Assembly: GCA_933228675.1 (NCBI GenBank)
Contig: OW121741.1
Span: 17,309,771-17,373,770, forward strand
Source of the DNA: Stomorhina lunata
Lineage: Eukaryota; Arthropoda; Insecta; Diptera; Rhiniidae
Length of the DNA stretch: 64,000 bases
Direction of reading: 5' to 3'
Positions 50,880 through 62,695 of this stretch are shown piece after piece (position 1 is the first letter of the stretch; the number at the start of each line of letters is the position of its first letter). The translations under genes were made by a program, and so were the position numbers. The notes beneath the pieces were generated by a model, which did no database searches, had not been told where the DNA came from, and saw nothing but the letters and a program-made list of their open reading frames with translations.

Positions 50880-51510
50880 CTTTCGGTCATTTAGACTTAT
50901 ATGAGAGCTAGAGTCAAATGTGGACCGATTATTTCGAAATTTGGCAAATAAATTACAGTTGTTACAAAAATTATGTTTGCAAAAACTAAACTTAAAATTC
51001 CCATTATCTTTAGATTTACAAGAGTTTTAGTGATTTTTGTTTCATTTAGTGCGTTTTTAAAGAAAAGTTTGTATGGGTGCTATGGTCAAATGTGGATCGA
51101 TTTCAACGAAATTTGGTACAGTGATTTTAGTTTACATAAGCAGTATTTGATTTAAATTTCATGAAAAAATATTGATATTTGTGGTCAATATATCAACTCC
51201 GGAAAGTGGGACCTATGGGAGGTACCATAAATAATGGACCGATTTTAGCAAATTTCAATAGCCATGGTCCCACTTTTAAAAGAATGATCTGGGCTAAATT
51301 TCATCAAATTATCTTTAGAATTGCGACCTGTACTTTGATTAAATGCTTCACATGGACGGACGGACGGACGGACATCGCTAAATCGACTCAGAAAGTGATT
51401 CTAAACCTATTGGGGTACTAAAAGGTGGATCTAAGATAAATATTTCTATGCGTTACATACATCAGCACAAACTTATAATACCCTTTCCACTTATGGTGGT
51501 GAAGGGTATA
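50880..51510 (-). repeat. Dispersed repeat R1, copy B (opposite to A)
   Basis: The modules of copy A appear in reverse order and complement: GGAGGTACCATAAATAATGG (matching A's TGGTACCTCC), GGACGGACGGACGGAC, ATCGACTCAGAAAGTGATTC, AAATATTTCTATGCGTTACA. It ends with the hairpin-capable ATACCCTTTCCAC…GGTGAAGGGTAT (51479-51510). A and B together form a large imperfect inverted repeat. Confidence 0.8.
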
Positions 51511-51514
51511 AAAA

Positions 51515-52560
51515 TGACAAATATAGGTGACCGAGAGGCCCAATTTTTCTGAAATTTTGGCAGATAAAATAAGCCTGATTTTTTTTAAATCTCAAGTGGG
51601 CGTGACTCCTTCCATATAAATCAGTTATTAAAAATTACAAATATGAATGATCAAACAGACCGATTTTTCTGAAGTTTAGACAGTGTGGTAAGATGTGACT
51701 GGTGGTTAAAATAGGCTAGGTTTTTTTCTGAAATCTAAAGTGGGCGTGACCCCTGCCATATAAGTAAAATATTGAAAATGTCAAATATGAATGACCGAGC
51801 TGCCCGAATTTGCTGAAATTTTGACAGTGTGGTAAGGTGTGACCGGTGATTAAAATAGACAAAGGATTTTTTAGAAATCTCAAGTGGGCGTGGCCCCTCC
51901 CCTATAACTCATATATTAAAAATGACAAATATAGATGAACGAGCGAGCTGATTTTACTAAAATTTTGACAGTATGTTAAGGTGTAACCGGCGGGTACATT
52001 AGGTCAAGTTTTTTGTTTGAAATCTAAAGTGGGCGTGATCCCACTTAAGAATGACCGAGCGGCCCGATTTTTCAGAAATTTTGACAGTATGGTAAGGTGT
52101 GACCGGTGGTTCAAATAGGCAGGGTTTTTTCTGAAATATCAAGTGGTCGGTGCCCCTCCCATATAACTCATATATTAAAAATGACAAATATAGATGACCG
52201 AGCGGACCGATTTTTCTAAAATTTTAATATATTATGGTTCTAAAATAGTCAAATAATAAAAATAACAAACATGTAAAACCCTGAGGACCGATTTTTCTGA
52301 AATTTTAACATTATGTTAAGTCGTGACTGGCGGGTAAAACAGTCCAGGTTTGTTTTGAAATCTTAAGTGGGCGTGACCCCTCCCATATAAGTAAAATATT
52401 AAAAATGACAAATATGGATGTCCGAGCCGACCGATTTTTCTTTAATTTTTACAGTATATAAGGAGTTACCGGTGGATAAAATAGGCTAGGTTTTTTTTTT
52501 TGAAAATCTCAAATGGGCGTGACCCCTCCCATATAAGTCAAATATTAAAAATGACAAATA
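51515..52560 (+). repeat. ~145-bp tandem repeat, about seven copies
   Basis: The block AAGTGGGCGTGACCCCTCCC, then ATATAA…AAAAATGACAAATATAGATG, ACCGAGCGGCCCGATTTTTC and TGACAGTATGGTAAGGTGTGACCGG recurs at about 51594, 51738, 51892, 52027, 52141, 52365 and 52510. Spacing is 114-224 bp, mostly near 145. Copies differ by substitutions and partial deletions. It abuts R1 copy B on the left. Confidence 0.9.
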
Positions 52561-52889
52561 TAGATGATAAGATGAAAACAATTTAACCAAATTGATTAAA
52601 GTTTTAAATGTGGATATTTTCATATTATAGGATAGTTTTTCGCTTTTTTGAATTTTTTGAAAATGGACCAACGCGGAAATGGGAATTAAAAAATGGAAAT
52701 AAAATTCCCCTTTTCTTTAAAGTTGTATATCTTGAGAACGGCTGGACCAATGAAGACATTTTTTCTTTCTAAATATTTTTTTTAGTCCAAGTTAGGATTG
52801 TACATTAAGAACAATTTACCATGCCCACTTTTACGACCTCTTTTTTTGATTTATCTAAAATAGAAAAACGGATGCACGAGCTTTGGCAA
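52561..52889. other. Spacer, no gene seen
   Basis: No tandem structure or coding sequence recognised. A TATATCTTGAGAACGGCTGG phrase (52725-52744) resembles the CTATCTCGAAAACGGCTCTA phrase near 61319, hinting at distant repeat homology. Confidence 0.5.
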
Positions 52890-53225
52890 TATGATTGGTG
52901 TTTGATAATAGTTTGACTGACTATTTTTTGAAGATTTTTTATGATTATTTGATGGTTGTTTGAGGATCAAACAACTGTCAAATGTTGTTTGATTATTAAT
53001 TGACTGATGACTGTTTGAGGATTTTTAATGATTGTTAAATAATTGTTTCACGATTAACTAGCGATTTTATGACAGTAGTATGATGATTTTTTAACGATTG
53101 ATTGATGGATATTTGATAATTGACTGACGACTGTTCAATGATTTTTAGTGATTGTTTGATAGTTGTTTTACCATGGACTGACGACTGTTTGATGATTATT
53201 AGACGATTGTTTGATAGTTTTTCGA
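52890..53225 (+). repeat. Degenerate TGATTGTTTGA repeat
   Basis: Loose repetition of TGATTGTTTGATGATT, GACTGACGACTGTTTGA and GATTTTTAATGATTG words. Larger blocks such as GACTG(A)CGACTGTT.(A)ATGATT occur near 53121-53145 and 53177-53198. Small frames here are artefacts of the repeat. Confidence 0.75.
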
Positions 53226-53457
53226 TAATCTATAAATATAAAAATGTTTTCGCGTATATTTGTCTGTATGTTGTTTATTATTTATGGACGTTTAAAGAAC
53301 ATATTAACGAGGGGTACTGCCATTCACAAAAGTCAAATAAATATATATGCAAGTATATTAATAGAGGATTCAATTAAAAAATTAATAAAAATATTTCATA
53401 ATTGTTAATTTTTGGAGAAAGTGTTAATAAGTTAAAAACTTTGACTACCAACCCGAG

Positions 53458-53528
53458 CAAAAATTATGTTTGCAAAAACTAAACTTGAATTTCTCATTAT
53501 CTTCAGATTTACAAGCGTTTTAGTGATT
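53458..53528 (-). repeat. Dispersed repeat R1, copy D, left part
   Basis: AAAATTATGTTTGCAAAAAC…AGATTTACAAGCGTTTTAGT matches copy B from 50968. It is interrupted at 53528/53529 by copy C and resumes at 54445. Confidence 0.8.
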
Positions 53529-54184
53529 ATACCCTTCACCACCATAGGTGGAAAGGGTATATTTTGTTTGTGCTGATGTTTGTAACGCATAGAAATATTG
53601 GTCTGAGACCCACCTTTTAGTATACCAATCGACTTAGAATCACTCTGGCTGGCTTGCTGGCTGGCTGGCCGGTTATCCATATAAGCTTTTTATCACTCTA
53701 CAGGTCGCAAGTTTGAAGAAAATTTGATGGAACTTGCCACAGGTTCAAATATTTTGGTCCAAGGACGATCCCTATACTTTTTGGACAAAATCGGATTACT
53801 ATTTCGGGTACCTCCCATAGGCATGCCTTCCCGGAATAGAGTTTTTGGTCTTTTACAGCCACAAATTTAGTTGTATTTTAATAATATTCAGCACAAATAT
53901 TGCTTATCATAACCTTAATCAGTGTTCCTAATTTTGTAGAAATCGGCCCATATTTGACCATACCTGCCAAACAAGACTCATTCTCACATAAAAGCACAAA
54001 AACGTTAATAACTCTAAAGATAAATGCATTTAATTACTTGAACTTTGCACAGATAAATATTTTATAAATGTAAACCAATAATCAAAACTTGGTAACAGTC
54101 GCTCCACAATTGACCCTAGCTCCCATATCAGGCCCTTAGCCGGAAATGATATAAATCTCGAAATTTTGAAAAAATAGCACATAG

Positions 54185-54216
<32 letters not shown>

Positions 54217-54444
54217 TGTATGTATGTATGTATGTATGTATGTATGTATGTATGTATGTATGTATGTATGTATGTATGTATGTATGTATGTATGTATGTA
54301 TGTATGTATGTATGTATGTATGTATGTATGTATGTATATAAATAAGACTTAAGGAAAACTTGTTTAATTGTTGGTCCATATTTGACCTTAGTAGTGAAGG
54401 ATATTATATAGTCGGGCTTGACCGACAATAGCTGTTCTTACTTG
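53529..54444 (+). repeat. Dispersed repeat R1, copy C, nested inside copy D
   Basis: It begins with the hairpin ATACCCTTCACCACC…GGTGGAAAGGGTAT and has TTTGTAACGCATAGAAATAT, CCCACCTTTTAGTATA and ATCGACTTAGAATCACT modules. GGCTGGC repeats stand in place of the GTCCGTCC run. It ends near TAGTCGGGCTTGACCGACAA then TAGCTGTTCTTACTTG. It is longer than A and B because it includes a second …CTAGCTCCCATA module and a TATG microsatellite (54187-54338). Confidence 0.8.
54187..54338 (+). repeat. (TATG)n microsatellite
   Basis: About 37 uninterrupted tetranucleotide repeats inside dispersed repeat copy C. The Thr-Tyr-Ile-His-type frames on the minus strand are artefacts of it. Confidence 0.98.
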
Positions 54445-54775
54445 TTTTTGTTTCATTAAGTGCGTTTTGACAGAAGAGTTTGTATGGGAGCTATGGTCAA
54501 ATGTAGACCGATTTCAATGAATTTTGGTACAGTGATTAAAGTTTTCATAACCAGTAATTATTTTAAATTTCATGAAAAACTATTGATATTTGTGGTCAAT
54601 ATATCAAGTCCGGGAAGTGGAACCTATGGGAGGTACCATAAATAATGAACCGATTTTGACAAATTTCAATAGCCATTGTCCCACTATGAAAAGAATGATC
54701 TGGGCCAAATTTCATTAAATTATCTTTAGAACTACGACCTGTACTTAGATTACATGGTTTACATGTTTATAAATC
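54445..54775 (-). repeat. Dispersed repeat R1, copy D, right part (truncated)
   Basis: TTTTTGTTTCATTAAGTGCG continues copy B's sequence exactly where the left part stopped. It proceeds through GGAGCTATGGTCAAATGTAG and GGAGGTACCATAAATAATGA to GACCTGTACTTAGATTACAT. The GGAC run and terminal hairpin seen in B are missing. Confidence 0.8.
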
Positions 54776-56215
54776 GCTATGTAAGTCTTATCTATGTCAT
54801 TATTCTTTATTGAATCCTTTACCATTTTATTAAGCAACACAAACAACTTTTTATTGAACTTCCAGTTTCTTTTACTTCCACTTCCTTTTCATACTTATAA
54901 ATATCTTTCAAATATAAGCAATATGTATTTATAGCCTGGTTAACTGAAACTTAAAACCAATAACATATTTCAATGTTTACGAGGTCTTAAGCGACAATAC
55001 ATCTTACTTACAAATTTTTTGCATTTAATAAACTACTGTTCAAAAATAGAAATATTGCTTAGGAAAACCTGAGCAAATCTGAAACTTTGAATAATTTTTT
55101 TCTACTAAAGCAAACTTTACATAAAACAACTGAGTGCAGTATGAAAGTAAGTCTTAATATAAAGTTACATATCATACTCCTATTTTGCAATTTAACTACT
55201 CTGGACTAAATTCGTTTACATTTGAAGTGTTTGTTAAACAACAGCAAAAATGGATCATTTTGAAACCACTACAAATCGAAAAGATTTCCAAACAAATTGC
55301 TAGAAATTAAGTTGGAATTTGGAACAACTAAAAATTTGTTTAAAACATCTAAGGAGCTTTGATTTAAACTGCAGCAATATTTTTTTGGGGAGTTTTTAAT
55401 ACACAATTTATTTTCTGCTGACCTGTTTTTTGTTGCAAAATTTTTTGGTTACAATTTTTCTTGATTTCATTTTATTATAGTAATAAAATTGGAATTCTGT
55501 AATAAATCTTATTTAATCTGTCACATAGAAGAGGAATGACTTAAAGTATGCATTTTCCTTTCTTTATAGACCTTTTTCTGCAGTCTTTCTAGAAGGTGGC
55601 AAAATACATAGGGAAATATTTATTAAGTATGAATATTGTTACAGTGGAACCAATATTTAATGAAACACACTTGAACAAATATCATTTATGTTGGTAATAA
55701 AAGGTATACAAATACCAATACAAATACTATTACAACTATAAGTAGTGCTTTAATACCCCTTTCTTCAATATCTATTATGAAGTGCTCAAAATTGTCCCCC
55801 TTATTATCATTTTCTCTGTACCTCTCCTAAACAAAAGTTTTATAGTTTTTGCATTCCCAAAAAAATTTCCTACAAAATTCTTTTCCCAGAAAATTGTTTG
55901 TACTACCAACGACACTTTAAGATCATTTGTCTGAAAATTTAACAGCTTAACGAGTTTCAACCTTAAGCACTTGCTCTAATGCAAGAGTTTTACTGCTTGT
56001 TGCTGTTACTTTACCACTGCCAAAGGATATTAAGGAATAAGTGTTTGAAATGCAGTTACTATTTATATGCCTTAAGGAAACAAAAGGGATTAAAGTAAAA
56101 AAATGTTCTCAAAAAATAATGGTGTTAAAAAAACCATATTTGGGTTCTTATAAAGTTGGTTTAAAGTATAAACAGAAAGGGTAAAATTGCAGCAAAAACT
56201 CCTAATAAAAAGAAT
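54776..56215. other. AT-rich spacer, no gene seen
   Basis: Unique-looking sequence. Nothing recognised as coding, RNA or tandem repeat. Confidence 0.55.
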
Positions 56216-59115
56216 TTAAAATTTTCTTTTAAATTAAAAACAAATTTTGAAAAATTTCCTACAAAAATAAGAAATTTTGGAAAAAATAAATCTTATAAAA
56301 ATAAGACATAAAAATAGAAAACTTTTCAAAAATTTCTATAAAAATAGGAAATATTTGAAAAATTTCCTATCAAAATAGGAAATATTTGAAAAATAAAGGA
56401 AATTTTTGAAAAATTTCCTATAAAAATAGGAAATTTTTGAAAAATTTCCTATAAAAATAGGAAATTTTTGAAATTTTCCTATAAAAAGAGGAAATTTTTG
56501 AAAAATTTCCTAAAAAATAGGAAATTTTTGAAAAATTTCCTAAAAAAATAGGAAATTTTTGAAAAATTTCCTATAAAAATAGGAAACTTTTGAAAAATTT
56601 CCTATAAAAATAGGAAATTTTTGAAATTTTCCTATAAAAAGAGGAAATTTTTGAAAAATTTCCTAAAAAATAGGAAATTTTTGAAAAATTTCCTATAAAA
56701 ATAGGAAATTTTGAAAATTTCCTATAAAAAGAGGAAATTTTTGAAAAATTTCCTAAAAAATAGGAAATTTTTGAAATTTTCCTATAAAAAGAGGAAATTT
56801 TTGAAAAATTTCCTAAAAAATAGGAAATTTTTGAAAAATTTCCTAAAAAAATAGGAAATTTTTGAAAAAATTCCTAAAAAAAATAGGAAATTTTTGAAAA
56901 ATTTCCTATAAAAATAGGAAACTTTTGAAAAATTTCCTATAAAAATAGGAAATTTTTGAAAAATTTCCTATAAAAATAGGAAATATAAAAATAGAAAATT
57001 TTTGAAAAATTTCCTATAAAAATAGAAAATTTTTGAAAAATTTCCTATAATAATAGGAAATTTTTAAAAATTTCCTATAAAAATAGGAAATTTTTGAAAA
57101 ATTTCCTATAAAAATAGGAAATTTTTGAAAAATTTCCTATAAAAATAGGAAATTTTTGAAAAATTTCCTACAAAAATAGGAAATTTTTGACAAATTTCCT
57201 ATAAAAATAGGAAATTTTTGAAAAATTTCCTATAAAAATAGGAAATTTTTAAAAAATTTCCTATAAAAATAGGAAATTTTTGAAAAATTTCCTATAAAAA
57301 TAGGAAATTTTTGAAAAATTTCCTATAAAAATAGGAAATTTTTGAAAAATTTCCTATAAAAATAGGAAATTTTTGAAAAATTTCCTATAAAAATAGGAAA
57401 TTTTTGAAAAATTTCCTATAAAAATAGGAAATTTTTGAAAAATTTCCTATAAAAATAGGAAATTTTTGAAAAATTTCCTATAAAAATAGTAAATTTTTGA
57501 AAAATTTCCTATAAAAATAGGAAATTTTTGAAAAATTTCCTATAAAAATAGGATATTTTTGAAAAATTTCCTATCAAAATAGGATATTTTTGAAAAATTT
57601 CCTATCAAAATAGGAAATTTTTAAAAAATTTCCTATAAAAATAGGAAATTTTTGAAAAATTTCCTATAAAAATAGGAAATTTTTGAAAAATTTCCTATAA
57701 AAATAGGAAATTTTTGAAAAATTTCCTATAAAAATAGGAAATTTTTGAAAAATTTCCTATAAAAATAGGAAATTTTTGAAAAATTTCCTATAAAAATAGG
57801 AAATTTTTGAAAAATTTCCCATAAAAATAGGAAATTTTTGAAAAATTTCCTATAAAAATAGGAAATTTTTGAAAAATTTCCTATAAAAATAGGAAATTTT
57901 TGAAAAATTTCCTAAAAAAATATGAAATTTTTGAAAAATTTCCTATAAAAATCGGAAATTTATGAAAAATTTCCTATAAAAATAGGATATTTTTGAAAAA
58001 TTTCCAATAAAAATAGAAAATTTTTCAAAAATTTCCTATAAAAATAGGAAATTTTTGAAAAATTTCCTATAAAAATAGGAATTTTTTGAAAAATTTACCA
58101 TAAAAATAGGAAATTTTTGAGAAATTTCTAATAAAAATCTGACATTTTTGAAAAATTTCCATAAAAATGGGAAATTTTTAAGAAATTATTGAAGAATTTC
58201 CTTTAGTAATAAGAAATTTTAAAAAAAAAAAAATAAGAAGGTTTTGAAAAATTTCCTATAAAAGAAAAAAAAATTTTTGAAAATTTTCCCAAAAATAATA
58301 AAGTTTTTGAGAAATTTCCTAACAAAAATAAGAAATTTATAAATAAAGTTCCTAAAAAATAAAAAAAAAAATTGAAAAATTTCTTAAAAAACATGTAATT
58401 TTTGAAAAATTTTCTAAAAAAATAAGAAATGTTTAAAAAATGTCCTAAAAAAATAAGTAATATTTGAAAAAAAAAAATCCAAAGGCTAAGAAATTTTAGA
58501 AAAATTTCCTACAAAGGAAATAAATTTTTGAAAAAATTTAGAAATTTAAAAAAAAATAAGAATTTTCATAAAAATACAAATTTTTTGAAAAATATCCCAA
58601 AAATGTTAAAAAAAATTGAAAATATCCTGTAAAGAAAAGGAAATTTTTGAGAGATTTCTTATAAACATTTCTAAATATAATAACATTTTTGAAAAATTTC
58701 AAATAAAAATTAGATATTTGGGAAAATTTTCATAAAAAATAAGAAATTTTAAAAAACTTTGAAAATTAGTTGTTAAAAAATTGTTAACACAAATAAGAAG
58801 TTTTTGAAAATTTCTTATAATAATAAGAAATTTTTAAAAAAATTTCTTATAAAAATAAGAAATTATTGAAAAATTTCTTATAGAAATAATAAATTTCTAA
58901 AAAATTTCCTATAAAAATATGAAACTTTTGACAAATTCCCTATAAAAGAAATTTTTTAAAAATTTTCAGTAAAAATAAGAATTTTTTGAAAAATTTCCTA
59001 AAAAAATAAAAAAAATATTTTTTAGTTTCCGATAAAAAGAGGAAATTTTTGAAAAATTTCTTATAAAAATTAAAAATTTTTGAAAATTTCCTATAAAAAT
59101 AAGAAATTTCCTTTA
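56216..59115 (+). repeat. 31-bp GAAAAATTTCCTAT palindrome satellite
   Basis: The unit is G plus 13-bp arms AAAAATTTCCTAT and ATAGGAAATTTTT around AAAA, that is, a near-perfect hairpin per 31-bp unit. The core 56390-58130 is fairly uniform, especially 57060-57900. Shorter units lacking part of one arm cluster at 56470-56870. The right side (58130-59115) decays to TAAGAAATTTT variants. The same family in reverse orientation lies at 60281-62275. Confidence 0.96.
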
Positions 59116-60280
59116 AAAAATTTTAAGTATTTAATTTAATATCTATTCACGACCTGTGTATCTTAACATATTTACCAAGACTAAGTTTATATAAAAAAAA
59201 TGATTTGAAATTTTCATAGTAATTTTTTTCATTTTTTGTATATATATTCTACAATATTTCCCCTTTGAAAAAGCTTTTTATATGTAAATATCATAAGTAA
59301 ATTGAAGTTTATAACCTCTTTCCTGCCTTGAGTACCTTTACATTATCTTTGAATGCAAACATATTATTTAAGTCTGAATATCATAAGTAAATATCAGTTT
59401 AAATGTATTTAAAAAGGAAATACTTATATTAAAATACAAAAGTTGTTGTATGGGCTTCTAAAGTTCCGGTTAAATAAACACGAACGAAAGGTGTTGCCAT
59501 TAGTAATGAAAGTGGCTAGAGCGAAAATGGTATTGAAAAATTTATGGGTAAGACCAATCTTTGGAAACCAATGACGAAATTATTATATAAAAAATCCCTG
59601 AAACTTAAACCTGACAACACATTTAAGTCCCTTTTAAATTTTACTTAAGTGTTCTTATATATCGCTGATGATAAACAGTAGAAAATGTACGGGCTTTTCT
59701 ATTATTATTATTCTCTATTAAAGCTTAAGACTTGACAGTTTATTTTAATTGTGATTTTATGCCTTTTAAAGTGTAAAACAGGCAAATTAATTTCATTACT
59801 TTGTCTATGCAAACACATACATATAAGCCCACAATTCACACTCTTAAGAACTTGTTTGCCTAACAGGTAGTTCAAAATTGCTGGACGCTTTCAAGAAGTC
59901 TCTATATTAAAGACTAGCGACTTTTATATGTAACAAACAATTTTATAGGTGAAAAGTTACCTTGATCTGCTCTTATTACAGACAAGTTTCAACTTCTTTC
60001 ATTTTTGGAGAACACTAGTTCAATTTAGAACTGCTGGGTAATTACAAATACTTCCACCATCATTTTTGTTGTCTGTGTTTTTTTGAATCGTAAATATTTG
60101 TATGTTTACCCAGAGATAAAGTGGCAAATATATTTTGTGGCAAATGTAAATGAATGTGTTAAAATTATGAATTATAGAAATGAATGGAGCTCATTTGAAT
60201 AATTAAGTGCTTAACATATTTAAAAGGATTTGGGAAATATTTAAAATAATTATTGTGATTTAGGGGCTTCACATACATTT
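59116..60280. other. AT-rich spacer between opposed satellite tracts
   Basis: Unique-looking DNA of about 1.16 kb that forms the centre of the large inverted arrangement of the AAATTTCCTAT family. No gene or RNA recognised. Confidence 0.6.
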
Positions 60281-61217
60281 TGGAAAATTTTTGAAAAATG
60301 ATTGTTTTTATAGGAAAGTTTTTAAAAATTTCTTAATTTTATAAGAAATTTTTTTAAAATTTCATATTTTTATATGAAATTTTTCAAAAATTTCTTATTT
60401 TTATTGGAAATTTTTCAAAAAATTCTTATTTTTATAGGAAATTTAAAAAAAAATCCTATTTTTATAGGAAATATTTTAAAAATTTCTTATTTTTATAGGA
60501 AATTTTTCAAAAATTTCTTATTTTTATATTATTTTTATTTCCTATATATAAGAAACTTTTGAAAAATTTCTGATAACAATAAGAATTTTTGAAAAATTTC
60601 GTATAAAAATCAAAAATGTCTTATTTTTATAGAATACTTTTAACAATTTTTCTATCTTAAAATTTTTTTTAAAATTTCTTATTTTCAGAGAAGATTTTTC
60701 AAAAATTTCTTATTTTTATAGGAAATTTTTTAAAAATATTGTATTTTTATAAGGAATTTTAAAAAATTTTTTTATTTTTATAAGAAATTTTTCAAAGATT
60801 TCTTATTTTTATTGGAAATTTTTCAAAATTTTCTCATTTTTATAGGAAATTTTCCTATTTTTATAGGAAATTTTTCAAAAAATTCTTATTTTTATAGGAA
60901 ATTTTTTAAAAATTTCTTATTTTTATAGGAAATTTTAAAAAAATTTCTTATTTTTATAGGAAATTTTTCAAAAATTCTAATTTTATAGGAAATTTTTCAA
61001 AAATTTCTTATTTTTATAGGAAGTTTTACAAAAATTTCTTACTTATATAGAAAATGTTTCAAAAATTTCTTAATTTTATAGGAAATTTTAAAAAAAATTT
61101 CTTACTTATATAGAAAATGTTTCAAAAATTTCTTACTTTTATAGAAAAAAAATAGTCCCTTCATATTCGATCTATACGGCAAAAAAGGTACCCAGTGTCT
61201 AAATTTTGTCAAAATCG

Positions 61218-61285
<68 letters not shown>

Positions 61286-61286
61286 G

Positions 61287-61317
<31 letters not shown>

Positions 61318-62275
61318 ACTATCTCGAAAACGGCTCTAACGATTTTGATAAAATTTGGACAGTGGGTATCTCTTTTGATGTATAGGTCGAAGAAGAAGGG
61401 ACTTTTGGAACCTTTGCCTCTAAGAGGGTAAAAACGGGTAAAAAGGGGAAAAAATCGAAAACGCTATATCTCCTTAAGTTATAGGTATAGAAACAAAATT
61501 TAAATTACGTTTTAAACAACTATGAAAATAAACGGACAGGTGTTTTTATAGGAAATTTTTTAAAAATTTCTTATTTTTATAGGAAATTTTAAAAAAATTT
61601 CTTATTTTTATAGGAAATTTTTCAAAAATTCTAATTTTATAGGAAATTTTTCAAAAATTTCTTATTTTTATAGGAAGTTTTACAAAAATTTCTTACTTAT
61701 ATAGAAAATGTTTCAAAAATTTCTTAATTTTATAGGAAATTTTAAAAAAAATTTCTTACTTATATAGAAAATGTTTCAAAAATTTCTTACTTTTATAGAA
61801 AAATTTTCCAAAATTTCATTTTTTTTTAGGAAATTTTTCAAAAGTTTCTTATTTTTATAGGAAATTTTTCAAAAAATTCTTATTTTTATAGGAAATTTTT
61901 CAAAAATTTCTTATTTTAGTAGGAAGTTTTCCAAAAATTGTGTATTTCTATAAGAAATTTTTAAAAGATTTCATATTTTTATCAAATTTTTCAAAAATTT
62001 CTGATTTTTATAGAAAATTTTTTGAAATTTCTTATTCTTATAGGAAATTTTTCAAAAATTTCTTATTTTTATAGGAAATTTTCCAAAAACTTCTTATCTT
62101 TATAGCAAATTTTTCAAAAATTTCTTACTTTTATAGGAAATTTTTGAAAAATTTATTCTTTTTTATATACAATTTTCTAAAAATTTCTTATTTTTTTAAA
62201 AAATTTCTTGTTATTATAGAAATTTTTTTAAAAGTTTCATATTTTTATAGGAAATTTATTAAAAAGTTCTTATTA
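60281..62275 (-). repeat. 31-bp palindrome satellite, reverse orientation and diverged
   Basis: Units TTTTTATAGGAAATTTTTC / AAAAATTTCTTA run opposite to 56216-59115, with CTTAT in place of CCTAT in most units. A ~258-bp segment (60890-61148) is repeated apparently without change at 61544-61802, offset 654 bp. About 395 bp of unrelated foldback DNA lies between the two copies. Confidence 0.94.
61154..61405. mobile_element. Foldback element with (TA)n loop
   Basis: The left arm, AGTCCCTTCATATTCGATCT through CCCAGTGTCTAAATTTTGTC to AAAATCGTTA (61154-61220), is complemented at roughly 85 percent by the right arm (about 61338-61405). Between them is an alternating TA microsatellite (about 61219-61312). 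Flanking sequence up to 61543 is also unlike the satellite. Class unknown. Confidence 0.75.
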
Positions 62276-62391
62276 AGATTGTCATTCCATTTGTAATTTC
62301 CTTAATATTGTACAAACCATAATTGAAGTATATTCTGAATCCTTATGAAATTCTAAGACGGTTGAGCGATGTTCGTCCATCTGTCTGTCTT

Positions 62392-62424
<33 letters not shown>

Positions 62425-62626
62425 ATTTCTGTACTTCATAATATTATTTTTAAAAAATTTCTTGTTATTATAGAAAGTTTTTTAAAAATTTCATATTTTT
62501 ATAGGAAATTTATTACAAAGTTCTCATTGAAATTGTCATTCCATTTGTAATTTCCTTAATATTGGCTCAAAAACCAAAATTGAAGTATATTCTGAATCTT
62601 TATGAAATTCTAAGACGGTTGAGCGA

Positions 62627-62659
<33 letters not shown>

Positions 62660-62695
62660 TTCTGTCTGTCTGTCTTTCTGTCTGTTGTTGGCACG
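62188..62695 (+). repeat. ~255-bp tandem duplication ending in (TGTC)n
   Basis: TTGTTATTATAGAAA…CATTTTTATAGG-like satellite sequence, then GTCATTCCATTTGTAATTTC, GAAGTATATTCTGAATC, GAAATTCTAAGACGGTTGAG and CGATGT(C/T) plus TGTC repeats occur twice, starting near 62188 and 62447. TGTC runs lie at about 62383-62428 and 62627-62687. The GAGCGATGTCTGTC phrase resembles the GCGATGTCAGTCTGTCCGTC segment of R1. Confidence 0.88.

Noticed and set aside
54030..54428. Frame rich in Tyr-Ile-His-Thr
   Set aside because: It is the antisense reading of the TATG microsatellite within a dispersed repeat.
61195..61431. 78-codon plus-strand frame with Tyr-Ile runs
   Set aside because: Mostly the TA microsatellite in the foldback element; the sequence after it is one arm of the inverted repeat.
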